41,568 bases of DNA, from IMG/VR virus record IMGVR_UViG_3300037459_000159, positions 1-41,568 of that record; one strand, 5' to 3'. The notes beneath the pieces were generated by a model. It had not been told where the DNA came from and ran no database searches. It saw only the letters and a program-made list of their open reading frames with translations. A program made the translations under genes and the position numbers. Source of the DNA: a virus. Below, piece by piece: positions 7,691-13,703 of this stretch (within the stretch, counting starts at the first letter, position 1; every line of letters starts with the position of its first letter).

Positions 7691-8046
7691 TGCTCGACCG
7701 ACGCAAATTCCTCAAGGCCGCGTCCGCTGCGTTTGCGGTGGCATGCGTCGATCTCCCTGCGGCGCTCGCCCCCAAGGTCGAGTTTTCCCAGTGGAAAGAG
7801 TTTGCGGTCATCGACGACAGGGAATTCTGGGTCGAGGTCCGATGGATAAGACATCGCCTTAGCGAGCCATTCGCGAGGTTCGAGTACAGTCAGAAGTTCG
7901 AGCGGGGCGACCTTCCTCGCCACTACTTCGCCAGCGGCCCCCGAACCAAGCCACGAGACCGATGGAACTTTGCCGAGAAGTTGCTACAGGACGTCAGGGT
8001 CGAGCGCGACGAGGCATGGAGCGATTTCCTGAAGGGAGCAGCGTGA
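7687..8046 (+). CDS. Putative Tat-exported protein of unknown function
   Basis: A 119-residue protein beginning with a textbook twin-arginine signal: a basic start with DRRKFLK (residues 4-10), a weakly hydrophobic Ala-rich core (AASAAFAVA) and a likely signal-peptidase site after ALA near residue 28. A Cys at residue 20 is preceded by AVA, only a poor lipobox. The mature ~90 residues are polar and rich in Trp, Arg and Phe, with no recognised domain. Tat substrates fold before export, so the protein would act in the periplasm or outside the cell. It sits mid-operon among cytoplasmic small proteins. The start at the first ATG (ATGA overlap) is clear. Confidence 0.75.
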   Translation: MMLDRRKFLKAASAAFAVACVDLPAALAPKVEFSQWKEFAVIDDREFWVEVRWIRHRLSEPFARFEYSQKFERGDLPRHYFASGPRTKPRDRWNFAEKLLQDVRVERDEAWSDFLKGAA

Positions 8047-8468
8047 GACGTGAATGCTTTGGATGCAAGGGCGACAAGGACGGCGTCGAGTTTCAGATGG
8101 TGCCCCTAGAGAACGGGGTGAAGCAACCGACGCCGCTCTGTCCCGAGTGCTGGGCACCGTACGTGCAAGACGAAGTGTCATTGCGAGCTAGGGCCGCTGC
8201 GCGAGTCGCCGAGGGGATTGCCTACTACGGAGAGCTCGGGAGCAAGCTCGACCAGCAGTCCGGGATGACGAAGGGTCGCCACTACTCGAAAGGCGTCAGT
8301 TCTGTTTCGCTAGAGGACATGGAGGCGGCAATGCTCAACCCGAACGACAGCGACCCGCCCGATCGGCCTGGAGACCGCGCACCATCGAGGCCTCGCCCGG
8401 CGCCGAAGAAGCGACGAGCGAAGAAGGCGACGGAGAAGAAGCTGCCACGCCGGAAGCTGTCCAAGTGA
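8043..8468 (+). CDS. Zinc-ribbon protein with basic tail
   Basis: A 141-residue protein starting at GTG overlapping the upstream TGA. Two Cys pairs near the N-terminus (CFGC at 5-8 and CPEC about residues 33-36) can bind one zinc. The C-terminal 40 residues are Pro/Arg/Lys-rich (PAPKKRRAKKATEKK), which suggests nucleic-acid binding. It is one of many zinc-ribbon proteins in this block. Function unknown. Confidence 0.75.
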   Translation: MRRECFGCKGDKDGVEFQMVPLENGVKQPTPLCPECWAPYVQDEVSLRARAAARVAEGIAYYGELGSKLDQQSGMTKGRHYSKGVSSVSLEDMEAAMLNPNDSDPPDRPGDRAPSRPRPAPKKRRAKKATEKKLPRRKLSK

Positions 8469-8950
8469 AGTACGAAGATGCGCAACTAGCTGTCGACAAA
8501 TACACCGCCGGATTCCTGTGGCTTCTTCAGATTCAGGAGTGGGACGTTCAGGTAAATCACAACAACTTCAACGGGGAGCGGACCGCCGGCGACGTAGTCA
8601 TCGACCTCGACTATCGAAGGGCGACGATCCGGCTTGATTACACTTGGGCCGACGACGAAGAGGAATTGCTAGGCTGGCTCTTCCACGAGTGCATCCATAT
8701 CCTGGTCGGTCAGTACGAGCTATTCAAGACTTGCGCATTTCAACACGTTGAAGGAGCGGGGCTCCAAGCTCTCAAGCGGATATGGGTCTTCGCGATGGAG
8801 AGAACAATCGTGAGCATAGAGCACGCATTCAAGAACGGCGTTGGGAAAACGGCCAAAGAAGTCTCCGAGGCTGGCCTAGAGAAAGCTGCCCAGGCAATGC
8901 CGGGGAAGTACGGCGAGAAAGACAGCGAGGGAACGACAGGAAAGGAATGA
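8465..8950 (+). CDS. Small HExxH protein, possible minigluzincin
   Basis: A 161-residue protein starting at GTG (GTGA overlap). It contains LFHECIHIL (about residues 75-83), an HExxH motif followed by a hydrophobic helix and later by QHVEGAG, where a third ligand could lie. N-terminal beta strands precede it (WDVQVNHNNF, VVIDLDYRRATI), a layout like small phage zincins. It may be a metallopeptidase or a toxin-type minigluzincin; the active-site Glu is present. Alternatively the motif is coincidental, but it lies in a hydrophobic helix as expected. The next gene start (8947) overlaps its stop. Confidence 0.7.
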   Translation: MKYEDAQLAVDKYTAGFLWLLQIQEWDVQVNHNNFNGERTAGDVVIDLDYRRATIRLDYTWADDEEELLGWLFHECIHILVGQYELFKTCAFQHVEGAGLQALKRIWVFAMERTIVSIEHAFKNGVGKTAKEVSEAGLEKAAQAMPGKYGEKDSEGTTGKE

Positions 8951-9090
8951 ATGGGCTGGGTCTATACGCCGGAACGGGCGGTCTTGATCTTGGGCTCATT
9001 CTCGCTTGCCCCGAGTACCGTCCGCATCGACGTACGTGAAGCTGATCAACTGGCTGTATTCTGCAAGGCAAAGAAAAACCCGCGATCCTC
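8947..9090 (+). pseudogene. Broken start of a DNA (cytosine-5) methyltransferase
   Basis: The ATG at 8947 (overlapping the upstream stop) encodes MNGLGLYAGTGGLDLGL..., which has the SAM-binding motif I pattern (F/Y-A-G-x-G-G-x-x-L-G) at the N-terminus of C5-cytosine methyltransferases, but this frame stops at 9039. In the +1 frame from about 9012 the DNA encodes TVRIDVREADQLAVF, a plausible motif II continuation (TVxYVExDxxA). The later motifs, the PCQ active site and ENV, are absent from the window. So this is a frame-broken fragment of at most about 45 codons, cut off just before the leftward terminator at 9073. It is a relic rather than a functional enzyme. Confidence 0.65.
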
Positions 9091-9112
9091 GGTAGACCCA
9101 AGGCGCGGGGTT
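9073..9112 (-). terminator. Intrinsic terminator for the leftward gene 9194-9400
   Basis: On the minus strand the RNA would fold as CGCG(C)-CCTTGG-GTCTA-CCGAGG-AT-CGCGGG with outer CCCGCG/CGCGGG pairs, then run into TTTTTC. One inner pair is G-U on the minus strand but a C-A mismatch on the plus strand, so the hairpin is better suited to leftward transcription. The plus-strand flank is only weakly U-rich. Confidence 0.75.
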
Positions 9113-9193
9113 CTCTTGCTCCCCTGTCGTAACTCCCCCTCAGAAAGGCGAAGCCCGTACAGGCGAGCACAGCGCTCTTTAGTGTTCGCAGAA

Positions 9194-9400
9194 TCAGACT
9201 CGGACGGTCTTGATCTGACGGATGCTTCCCGACCCCTCTTCGTACGGACCGATCGAAGTCCCGCCTCGCCGCGTGGAACCTCCGAGGCTCTGGCCGCCAT
9301 CGGTGCCGGGACGGCTGAAGTTCTTGGTGAGGTGTGAGGTTCCGTGAGAAGTGCCGGATCCGCTCGTACTCTTCCTCATCTTGACTGGGTGCTGGGCCAT
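9194..9400 (-). CDS. Lone leftward small Ser/Gly/Thr-rich basic protein
   Basis: A 68-residue gene pointing against the whole rightward block. Support is strong for its size: ATG 9400 is preceded by AAAGGAG at a good distance, and about 80 bases after its stop lies a hairpin with a T-run that works leftward. The protein is low in hydrophobic residues, rich in Ser, Gly, Thr and Arg (STSGSGTSHGTSH), and probably disordered or nucleic-acid binding. No family is recognised. No convincing promoter was found in 9401-9535, though one must lie there or upstream. The isolated, self-contained layout resembles a moron cassette. Confidence 0.7.
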   Translation of the reverse strand: MAQHPVKMRKSTSGSGTSHGTSHLTKNFSRPGTDGGQSLGGSTRRGGTSIGPYEEGSGSIRQIKTVRV

Positions 9401-9535
9401 TGCCGTCTCCTTTCAAAGAGAGCCACCGGAGAGCCAGGTGGATGGCTCACCGGCAGCGACTCATGTCTCGCCAAATAGGCTACCACCGCGACGGCTGGTT
9501 TGCTAGAGTTCGGTACGCCATCCGAAGGAGGCTCG

Positions 9536-9841
9536 TTGCCGGTCCCTCCCCCCAAATTCGCGCTCATGGACGAGCAAACAGGCGAGATGTTCTATCCCTC
9601 CTGCCAGCCCCGACTCACAGACGACCGAATCAACGTCGACCCCATGCTCTGGGAAGCCTCCTGCGTCGAGAGGGTGCTCATCCTCGTCGCGATCACCGCC
9701 GTAGACGAGAAGCTCGGCCCGATGGTCGTTCCCCCCGGAGAGACCCCCCGATGTCACCCGATGACCGTCAGATTCGACGCATCGGAACAACCCGCCCCCG
9801 AAGACGACTGGATGGAGCAAGCCTTTGGCAAAACGGATTAG
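9536..9841 (+). CDS. Small hypothetical protein
   Basis: A 101-residue protein. The start is taken as TTG 9536 because AAGGAGG lies five bases upstream; the in-frame upstream start has no such site. It begins MPVPPPKFALMDEQTGEMFY and has three Cys, not arranged as a clear ribbon. An extended -10-like TGCTAGAGT at about 9501-9509 could serve as a promoter after the leftward cassette, without a good -35. A similar ALMDEKTG phrase occurs in the ORF at 10505, so the two may be distant relatives. Confidence 0.65.
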   Translation: MPVPPPKFALMDEQTGEMFYPSCQPRLTDDRINVDPMLWEASCVERVLILVAITAVDEKLGPMVVPPGETPRCHPMTVRFDASEQPAPEDDWMEQAFGKTD

Positions 9842-10040
9842 CGGCATGCTGCACCACCCGCCGGAGGATGTCTCGGTGGCGAAGCTGCACTCGATGGCGC
9901 TCGCATCGCTGGTTCAGCGGTCCCCTGGGCGCTCTCTCGAGATCGAGTTTCGCGATATCGACCGGCTCGGGAAGAAAGTCATTCTGCTCGCCACGGAGAC
10001 CCCCAACAGCGTCATCTTCACGCTCCAGGGCGATTCTTGA
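9825..10040 (+). CDS. Small hypothetical protein
   Basis: A 71-residue protein starting at TTG 9825 (GGAG upstream) or ATG 9846; the TTG gives the overlap with the previous gene seen across this operon. The second half has alternating hydrophobic residues (LEIEFRDIDRLGKKVILLATE), suggesting a small alpha-beta fold. Unknown function. Confidence 0.6.
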   Translation: MAKRISGMLHHPPEDVSVAKLHSMALASLVQRSPGRSLEIEFRDIDRLGKKVILLATETPNSVIFTLQGDS

Positions 10041-10183
10041 AGGCGTCAGCGAAGCGGTGCTCTGCCCTGCTGCGTAGGGGCGTCCGCTGCCCCGACGAGG
10101 GAGTCGTGCAAGAGGGCGTCCGCTGGTTCTGCAAGGTCTGCATGGCCGAGCGCCTGGGGCGAGAGAAGGCCCGCAAGAAGTGA
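10037..10183 (+). CDS. Tiny zinc-ribbon protein
   Basis: A 48-residue gene starting at TTG that overlaps the upstream TGA (TTGA). Four Cys (residues 8 and 17, then FCKVC) can form a treble-clef or ribbon site, followed by a basic tail (RLGREKARKK). The coupled start and Cys spacing, both shared with neighbours, support it despite its small size. Function unknown. Confidence 0.55.
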   Translation: MKASAKRCSALLRRGVRCPDEGVVQEGVRWFCKVCMAERLGREKARKK

Positions 10184-10247
10184 CGAAAAAGCACTGAAAC
10201 TCACCCTAGAAAAGCTCCTGGAAGCGAGAAAGCTCCTCGACCGGGCA

Positions 10248-10529
10248 ATGGACGAGTGGGGGGATATTCGAGACTTGCTAGAACACATCGACGGCGTCTT
10301 CCAGCTCCGATTCTTGGGAATTCCGATGGACGTGCCCATTTCGCTCCAGAGTTTCCAGGAAGAGAACCTCTACCGATTCGGCCCGGTGGTTGTAGGAATA
10401 CGCCCGGCCCATCGGTGGGCACTGAAACCACTTTCTGCACGTAGGCCCGAACGGCGGTGCAGAGGTCCCCCGGCGAGGCCGTGGAGCGGGGCGAGGGTCG
10501 GCGAATGGGTTCTGAGCTGGACTTGTTGA
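10248..10529 (+). CDS. Hypothetical protein, possibly frame-damaged at both ends
   Basis: An ORF of 93 codons from ATG 10248. The open frame extends upstream to about 10182, where a GTGA overlap start (10180, frame off by one) would give a natural N-terminus if the AAAAA run at 10186-10190 had one more A. Residues 1-60 (DIRDLLEHIDGVFQLRFLGI...) look like real protein; the last ~30 (RPERRCRGPPARPWSG) look like translation of the wrong frame. It is probably a real but disrupted gene. Family unknown. Confidence 0.4.
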   Translation: MDEWGDIRDLLEHIDGVFQLRFLGIPMDVPISLQSFQEENLYRFGPVVVGIRPAHRWALKPLSARRPERRCRGPPARPWSGARVGEWVLSWTC

Positions 10530-11092
10530 ATCACGCCCGAATCGCCCCGGTGTCCACGGCCTTGATGGACGAGAAAACTGGACCAGATGTAGTTCTGGTC
10601 CACCCCGAAGGAGCGAGTAGATGCCGACTCTCGAGCAATTTAGCCGACGACTGTGGGGACTCCGGAGACTCCGCGCCCGGGTTTCCGAGGTGGCCACACG
10701 CAAAGAGTTCTGGGCCGACAGCTACGCCGGGCCACCGCTGGTCAACAGGACGTCGCAAAAAGCGCACATCGTCATGCTCGACGAGGCCCACGAGTGGCAC
10801 GAGCTCACCGTCTACCCCGATATCGACCCGGACTTCATCCGGCTCGTCTGCTCGTGCCACATCTCGACCCACGACGCCGAGGCCATCGGCTCGACGTGCT
10901 ACATCTGCAAAGGAGTCATCGAATCGTGAACGACCACCAATTCGCGCAGCTCATGGAGGGGATCGACATCGGGAAGTGCCAGATTCTCGAGAAGACCGAG
11001 GAATGCACGGAGCTAATCCTCCAAGCCCTGGGCCGCATCGAGCAGAAACTCGACAAGCCGATGATCCAGATCAACGAGACCGAGGGGGATGA
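10505..11092 (+). CDS. ORF whose N-terminus looks coding but whose tail overprints two genes
   Basis: From ATG 10505 (GAGGG upstream) the first ~39 codons (MGSELDLLNHARIAPVSTAL...) look coding and share ALMDEKTG with the protein at 9536. The frame then stays open to 11092 through 10621-10929 and 10926-11219, both clearly coding in other frames, so the tail is low-complexity and probably not a product. Either the gene has lost its stop, or a frameshift near 10615 would bring it to the TAG at 10618-10620. Only 10505-10620 should be taken seriously. Confidence 0.3.
   Translation: MGSELDLLNHARIAPVSTALMDEKTGPDVVLVHPEGASRCRLSSNLADDCGDSGDSAPGFPRWPHAKSSGPTATPGHRWSTGRRKKRTSSCSTRPTSGTSSPSTPISTRTSSGSSARATSRPTTPRPSARRATSAKESSNRERPPIRAAHGGDRHREVPDSREDRGMHGANPPSPGPHRAETRQADDPDQRDRGG
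10621..10929 (+). CDS. Zinc-ribbon protein
   Basis: A 102-residue protein with AAGGAG ten bases before ATG 10621. Near the C-terminus CSCH and CYIC (about residues 80-97) form a likely zinc site; the middle has the segment EWHELTVYPDIDPDFIRLV. Coupled to the next gene by a GTGA overlap. No known family recognised. Confidence 0.75.
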   Translation: MPTLEQFSRRLWGLRRLRARVSEVATRKEFWADSYAGPPLVNRTSQKAHIVMLDEAHEWHELTVYPDIDPDFIRLVCSCHISTHDAEAIGSTCYICKGVIES

Positions 11093-11219
11093 CCACTGCA
11101 AGCTCCACGGCGTCCGAGACTGCGTGATATGCGCGCCCTCGCGGGCCTGCACATGCCGAACCCCGGTTCCCGTCATCATGGGTACGGACTGCCACGTCTG
11201 TAAGAGGAGGATTCCGTGA
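10926..11219 (+). CDS. Helical protein with C-terminal double zinc site
   Basis: A 97-residue protein from GTG 10926 (GTGA overlap). The first half is an acidic amphipathic helix (CTELILQALGRIEQKL); the second half holds CKLH, CVIC, CTC and CHVC, enough for one or two zinc ions. Part of the run of tiny zinc-ribbon proteins. Function unknown. Confidence 0.75.
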   Translation: MNDHQFAQLMEGIDIGKCQILEKTEECTELILQALGRIEQKLDKPMIQINETEGDDHCKLHGVRDCVICAPSRACTCRTPVPVIMGTDCHVCKRRIP

Positions 11220-11446
11220 GGTTTCCCGGACTGATCACCCGACCGGAGTGCCCATGCTGCCAAGCCCAGGTAGAGTTCATCGAAATCGGCGGGCAGCGTG
11301 TCCGCAGCCACGGAGTCGCCCAGGTCGAGAGCCACTGCATCCAGTGCTATTTCTACCACCGACACGGGTTTATCCGAGTCCTGTGGAGGCCCCTGATCCC
11401 AGACCTGATCATGCGCGAGTGGCTCAGGAGGCACTGGAAGCCATGA
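11216..11446 (+). CDS. Zinc-ribbon protein
   Basis: A 76-residue protein from GTG 11216 (overlapping the previous TGA). CPCC near residue 12 and CIQC near residue 42 make a four-Cys ribbon with a ~27-residue knuckle. The tail is Trp/Arg-rich (RVLWRPLIPDL). Unknown family. Confidence 0.75.
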   Translation: MRFPGLITRPECPCCQAQVEFIEIGGQRVRSHGVAQVESHCIQCYFYHRHGFIRVLWRPLIPDLIMREWLRRHWKP

Positions 11447-11637
11447 AGCCCCCCCTCCGCAAGATCCTCGAGCGAGTCCACGGCATCGGAAAAGGTTGGG
11501 GAGCCGCCAAGGGTGGCCACAACGTCCGCCTCACCCTCGAGTGTGGCCACACGATCATCGTCAACCACTCCAAGATGCCCAAGGGCAAGAAGGCCCGCTG
11601 CCCCAAGTGCGTCCGGATAAGGAAGTTGCTCGGATGA
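11443..11637 (+). CDS. Zinc-ribbon protein
   Basis: A 64-residue basic protein from ATG 11443 (ATGA overlap). CGHT near residue 32 and CPKC near residue 55 could bind zinc with Cys/His ligands; Lys and Arg are abundant. The ORF extends upstream but the coupled ATG is preferred. Unknown function. Confidence 0.7.
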   Translation: MKPPLRKILERVHGIGKGWGAAKGGHNVRLTLECGHTIIVNHSKMPKGKKARCPKCVRIRKLLG

Positions 11638-11825
11638 CCAGCGGCATCGTGACCCCATTCCCTCGAGGGAAGCAACGACCCTGCCCTTTCTGCGAGACCC
11701 AGCCCCCCCAAGGCCTCCTGCTCTGCTGCCACCCAGCGCTCCGCCCCGCCCTGTTCTGCCCACAGTGCGGCTACCAGGAGGAGTTCATCCTGGAGTTCAC
11801 CGGACCCCCGGAATGTTCCACGTAG
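11634..11825 (+). CDS. Zinc-ribbon protein
   Basis: A 63-residue protein from ATG 11634 (ATGA overlap). CPFC, CC and CPQC give six Cys within ~35 residues, a ribbon similar to those in transcription-factor-like small proteins. Last gene of a tightly coupled run that starts at 10621. Unknown function. Confidence 0.7.
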   Translation: MTSGIVTPFPRGKQRPCPFCETQPPQGLLLCCHPALRPALFCPQCGYQEEFILEFTGPPECST

Positions 11826-11883
11826 AACAATCCCAGCCCAAGCCCCCAGACGTTAGCATGCCACCAACTGAAAGGGGCTCCCT

Positions 11884-12114
11884 ATGCCACAACCCGTCTT
11901 CAACCTCACCATCGAGAAACTACTCGAAGCCTTCGATACCGCCAAAGACCTTCACGGCGAACTCAGCATCAACAACGTCACCACACAGCTCGCCATCGCT
12001 CTGGCACTCTGCGAACGCATCCAGCAGCTCGATGAGACCCTCCAGACTCTCACGACCACCTTTTCCACCAAGATGGACGAACTCATCGCAGCCCTACCAG
12101 GCATGAACCCCTAG
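11884..12114 (+). CDS. Small helical hypothetical protein
   Basis: A 76-residue protein with AAGGGG before ATG 11884. It looks wholly helical, with leucine-heptad character (IEKLLEAFDTAKDL, LCERIQQLDETLQTL), and may be a small coiled-coil oligomer. It follows a 58-base gap holding nothing notable. Unknown family. Confidence 0.7.
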   Translation: MPQPVFNLTIEKLLEAFDTAKDLHGELSINNVTTQLAIALALCERIQQLDETLQTLTTTFSTKMDELIAALPGMNP

Positions 12115-12124
12115 AAGGAGACCC

Positions 12125-12364
12125 ATGGAACTTCTCAACGGAATCTACTACTTCGACGTGCTCACCATCGACGGCGTGGACTGCGTCCGGATCATCGAGC
12201 CCACAGGAGGACGCGACATCTCCGAGTTCCCCCGCAACGAGGTGTGTGTGCCTCTGCACGGAAGGGACCCCAAGAGAGCAGCGATGAACCTCCTCAGAGG
12301 CATCAGGCTGACCCGGGAGAACGAGAAACGGTTCGGCAAGAACCCCACGATCACTCTCGCATAA
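12125..12364 (+). CDS. Small hypothetical protein
   Basis: A 79-residue protein with a strong GGAG five bases before ATG 12125. The start is beta-rich (GIYYFDVLTIDGVDCVRI) and the end is basic and helical. Its stop shares its last A with the ATG of the next gene. Unknown family. Confidence 0.7.
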   Translation: MELLNGIYYFDVLTIDGVDCVRIIEPTGGRDISEFPRNEVCVPLHGRDPKRAAMNLLRGIRLTRENEKRFGKNPTITLA

Positions 12365-12498
12365 TGATCCCCGCGCTGCTGCTCATAGCCGCCGTGTTCT
12401 GTCTCTGGCAAGCCACGCGATGGAGGTGCCCTCACTGCGGAGGATCCCCGTCGGCCCCTGTGTGCCAAGAGGAGACCGAAAAGAAGAACAGCCCTTGA
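12364..12498 (+). CDS. Tiny membrane-anchored zinc-knuckle protein
   Basis: A 44-residue protein starting at ATG 12364 (TAATG overlap). Residues 2-15 (IPALLLIAAVFCLW) form a short hydrophobic N-terminal anchor, followed by RWRCPHC and one more Cys. It is the last gene before the long non-coding stretch. Too small to assign; a membrane regulator or lysis helper are possible but unproven. Confidence 0.55.
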   Translation: MIPALLLIAAVFCLWQATRWRCPHCGGSPSAPVCQEETEKKNSP

Positions 12499-12525
12499 CA
12501 TCCACCCCCCGCACATGAGTACAAT
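12495..12525 (+). promoter_or_regulatory. Candidate promoter facing the non-coding stretch
   Basis: A perfect TTGACA (12495-12500) and TACAAT (12520-12525) are separated by 19 bp, slightly longer than ideal. Transcription would begin near 12532 and enter about 900 bp without a convincing ORF, so the product may be a non-coding RNA or a long leader. Confidence 0.5.
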
Positions 12526-13183
12526 CCTGCTCCTTTCGGGCTCGCACGACATGGAAGGCTAATCAGCATGGTTCTCTCTTTCCCCGGTACACCGGAGAGT
12601 TACCCTCACCCTCGCCTGCCAAGGCCAGTGTGTGAGACCGGGTTTGATTCCTGGTGGGGGAGCCTCTTTCTTGAATAGCCCTCCATTCAGCGCAGCCAAA
12701 CGCCCACACACCATCTATCCGCTTTTCTGGCCCTTCCAAGGCTTCCATGTCGGATCGCTCCGCCCGCTTGCATCCGCACACGAGGCCGAGAAAACACAGG
12801 GACGGGACATGTCTTCTAAAGCCGTGGTCCCCCGTTTGGGGGCCTGCCCCCCTCTGGAATCGGCTCTCGATTCGGACACCCCACCCCCCGCCTAGTCGCT
12901 TTCTCCGTACCCATCGGGGCACTCATCAGAATGACCATTATCGGAACATGCGATGGGGGGGCCTTCGCCGTGTAAACGCCCTGTCTTCCGTCATCGAGGG
13001 GAGCTGATGGAGCTGGCGAGCTCTCGGGCTGGATGATCTCAGTACGTCCATCTGGTACCATGACGATCCGAGGGGTAGGCGGTCCCTGGTTCGGCGACGT
13101 GCCAGCTATGCGCCCCTCACTACTCCCTGCCCCGCTGGGTGTGTTACACTGGCCCCTGTGCTTTGCCGCACTGCTACACCGAT

Positions 13184-13209
13184 CCGGGGAGGTGCTCGAC
13201 CCTCCCCGG
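13184..13209. repeat. Perfect 9-bp hairpin (first of an adjacent pair)
   Basis: CCGGGGAGG (13184-13192) and CCTCCCCGG (13201-13209) are exact inverted repeats around an 8-base loop. No U-run follows in either direction, so a simple intrinsic terminator is unlikely. Only two bases separate it from the next hairpin. Confidence 0.75.
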
Positions 13210-13211
13210 TA

Positions 13212-13239
13212 TTTGTCACGCAGCCCCCTCCGTGACAAA
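13212..13239. repeat. Perfect 9-bp hairpin (second of an adjacent pair)
   Basis: TTTGTCACG (13212-13220) and CGTGACAAA (13231-13239) are exact inverted repeats around a 10-base loop, followed by an A+T-rich patch. As DNA it could be a dyad operator; as RNA the pair would form two stacked stems. Confidence 0.75.
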
Positions 13240-13371
13240 CCCTTAATTATTACGTTCACGTAGTGTGCCAATGCCCTGTCAATCCTGTCGCACTGGGCCT
13301 TATTCGTAAGTACAGCTATGCCAAGGGCTTACACCTAATCCTAAGTCACGGTGGTGTATAGACTTACGGGG

Positions 13372-13400
13372 TGGACAACAGGGGCAACAGTGGTTATACT
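13372..13400 (+). promoter_or_regulatory. Sigma-70-type promoter for the second rightward operon
   Basis: TGGACA (13372-13377) and TATACT (13395-13400) are separated by 17 bp. The predicted start near 13407 lies about 60 bases before the first gene of the operon (13467). A dyad sits just downstream of the start site (see 13410-13432). Confidence 0.7.
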
Positions 13401-13409
13401 CTATTGTGT

Positions 13410-13432
13410 GAGTTGGGAAGGGTTCCCGACTC
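13410..13432 (+). promoter_or_regulatory. Dyad at the start site: operator or leader hairpin
   Basis: GAGTTGGGAA (13410-13419), loop GGG, TTCCCGACTC (13423-13432): ten pairs with one G-U in RNA. It lies at about +3 to +26 relative to the predicted start. It could be a repressor operator or an early attenuator; a pyrimidine-rich tract (TCTTCTCTCTC) follows. Confidence 0.5.
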
Positions 13433-13466
13433 TCTTCTCTCTCGACCCGGTGAAAGGGGTCCGCTC

Positions 13467-13703
13467 ATGTCTCAAGTCTCCCATGCCAAGCTGATCGACG
13501 GTCTTCCTGGATCGGTCCAGGACGAGATCCTGTCTGCTTGTGAACGTTCGATGTTCGATCTTGGCTGCCCAGGTTTCTGTATCGCTTGCCACGAAGAGGT
13601 GGATGGCGTCGAGCCTGACGCCGAGCGCTATAAGTGTGAGTCGTGCGGAGAGCGTGCGGTGTACGGGGCTGAGCAGTTGCTGCTGCTGGGAGCGGTGTCT
13701 TGA
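13467..13703 (+). CDS. Zinc-ribbon protein, first gene of second operon
   Basis: A 78-residue protein with AAAGGGG before ATG 13467. Helical N-terminal half (SQVSHAKLIDGLPGSVQDEIL) and a C-terminal ribbon with CIAC and CESC. First gene downstream of the promoter at 13372. Unknown family. Confidence 0.75.
   Translation: MSQVSHAKLIDGLPGSVQDEILSACERSMFDLGCPGFCIACHEEVDGVEPDAERYKCESCGERAVYGAEQLLLLGAVS

Larger units (their letters stand above)
12499..13466 (+). other. Non-coding stretch of about 970 bp with hairpins
   Basis: No ORF here has a start signal, coupled start or protein-like composition. The stretch holds a promoter at its left edge, a tRNA T-arm-like element (12638-12654), a CCCCC-GTTT-GGGGG hairpin (about 12825-12840), a GTGTAAAC copy (12970), two adjacent perfect hairpins (13184-13239), an A+T-rich patch with TTAATTATTA (13243-13252) and a promoter at its right edge (13372-13400). 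It is the largest gap in the genome and separates the two rightward operons. It could be a regulatory or structured-RNA locus; I cannot assign it. Confidence 0.6.

Noticed and set aside
12578-12664. tRNA-like element: a good T-arm (CCGGG-TTTGATT-CCTGG at 12638-12654) and CCTGCCAAGG like a Gly anticodon arm
   Set aside because: The anticodon loop is one base short, the D-arm is not recognisable and the acceptor pairs poorly. It could be a decayed tRNA but is not annotated as one.
13033-13263. ORF of 76 codons on the plus strand in the non-coding locus
   Set aside because: It lacks a good ribosome site, reads through both perfect hairpins, and has Arg/Pro-rich composition typical of chance frames.
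12816-13271. 151-codon minus-strand ORF in the non-coding locus
   Set aside because: Low-complexity composition, no ribosome site, and it crosses the hairpins; opposite to flanking genes.
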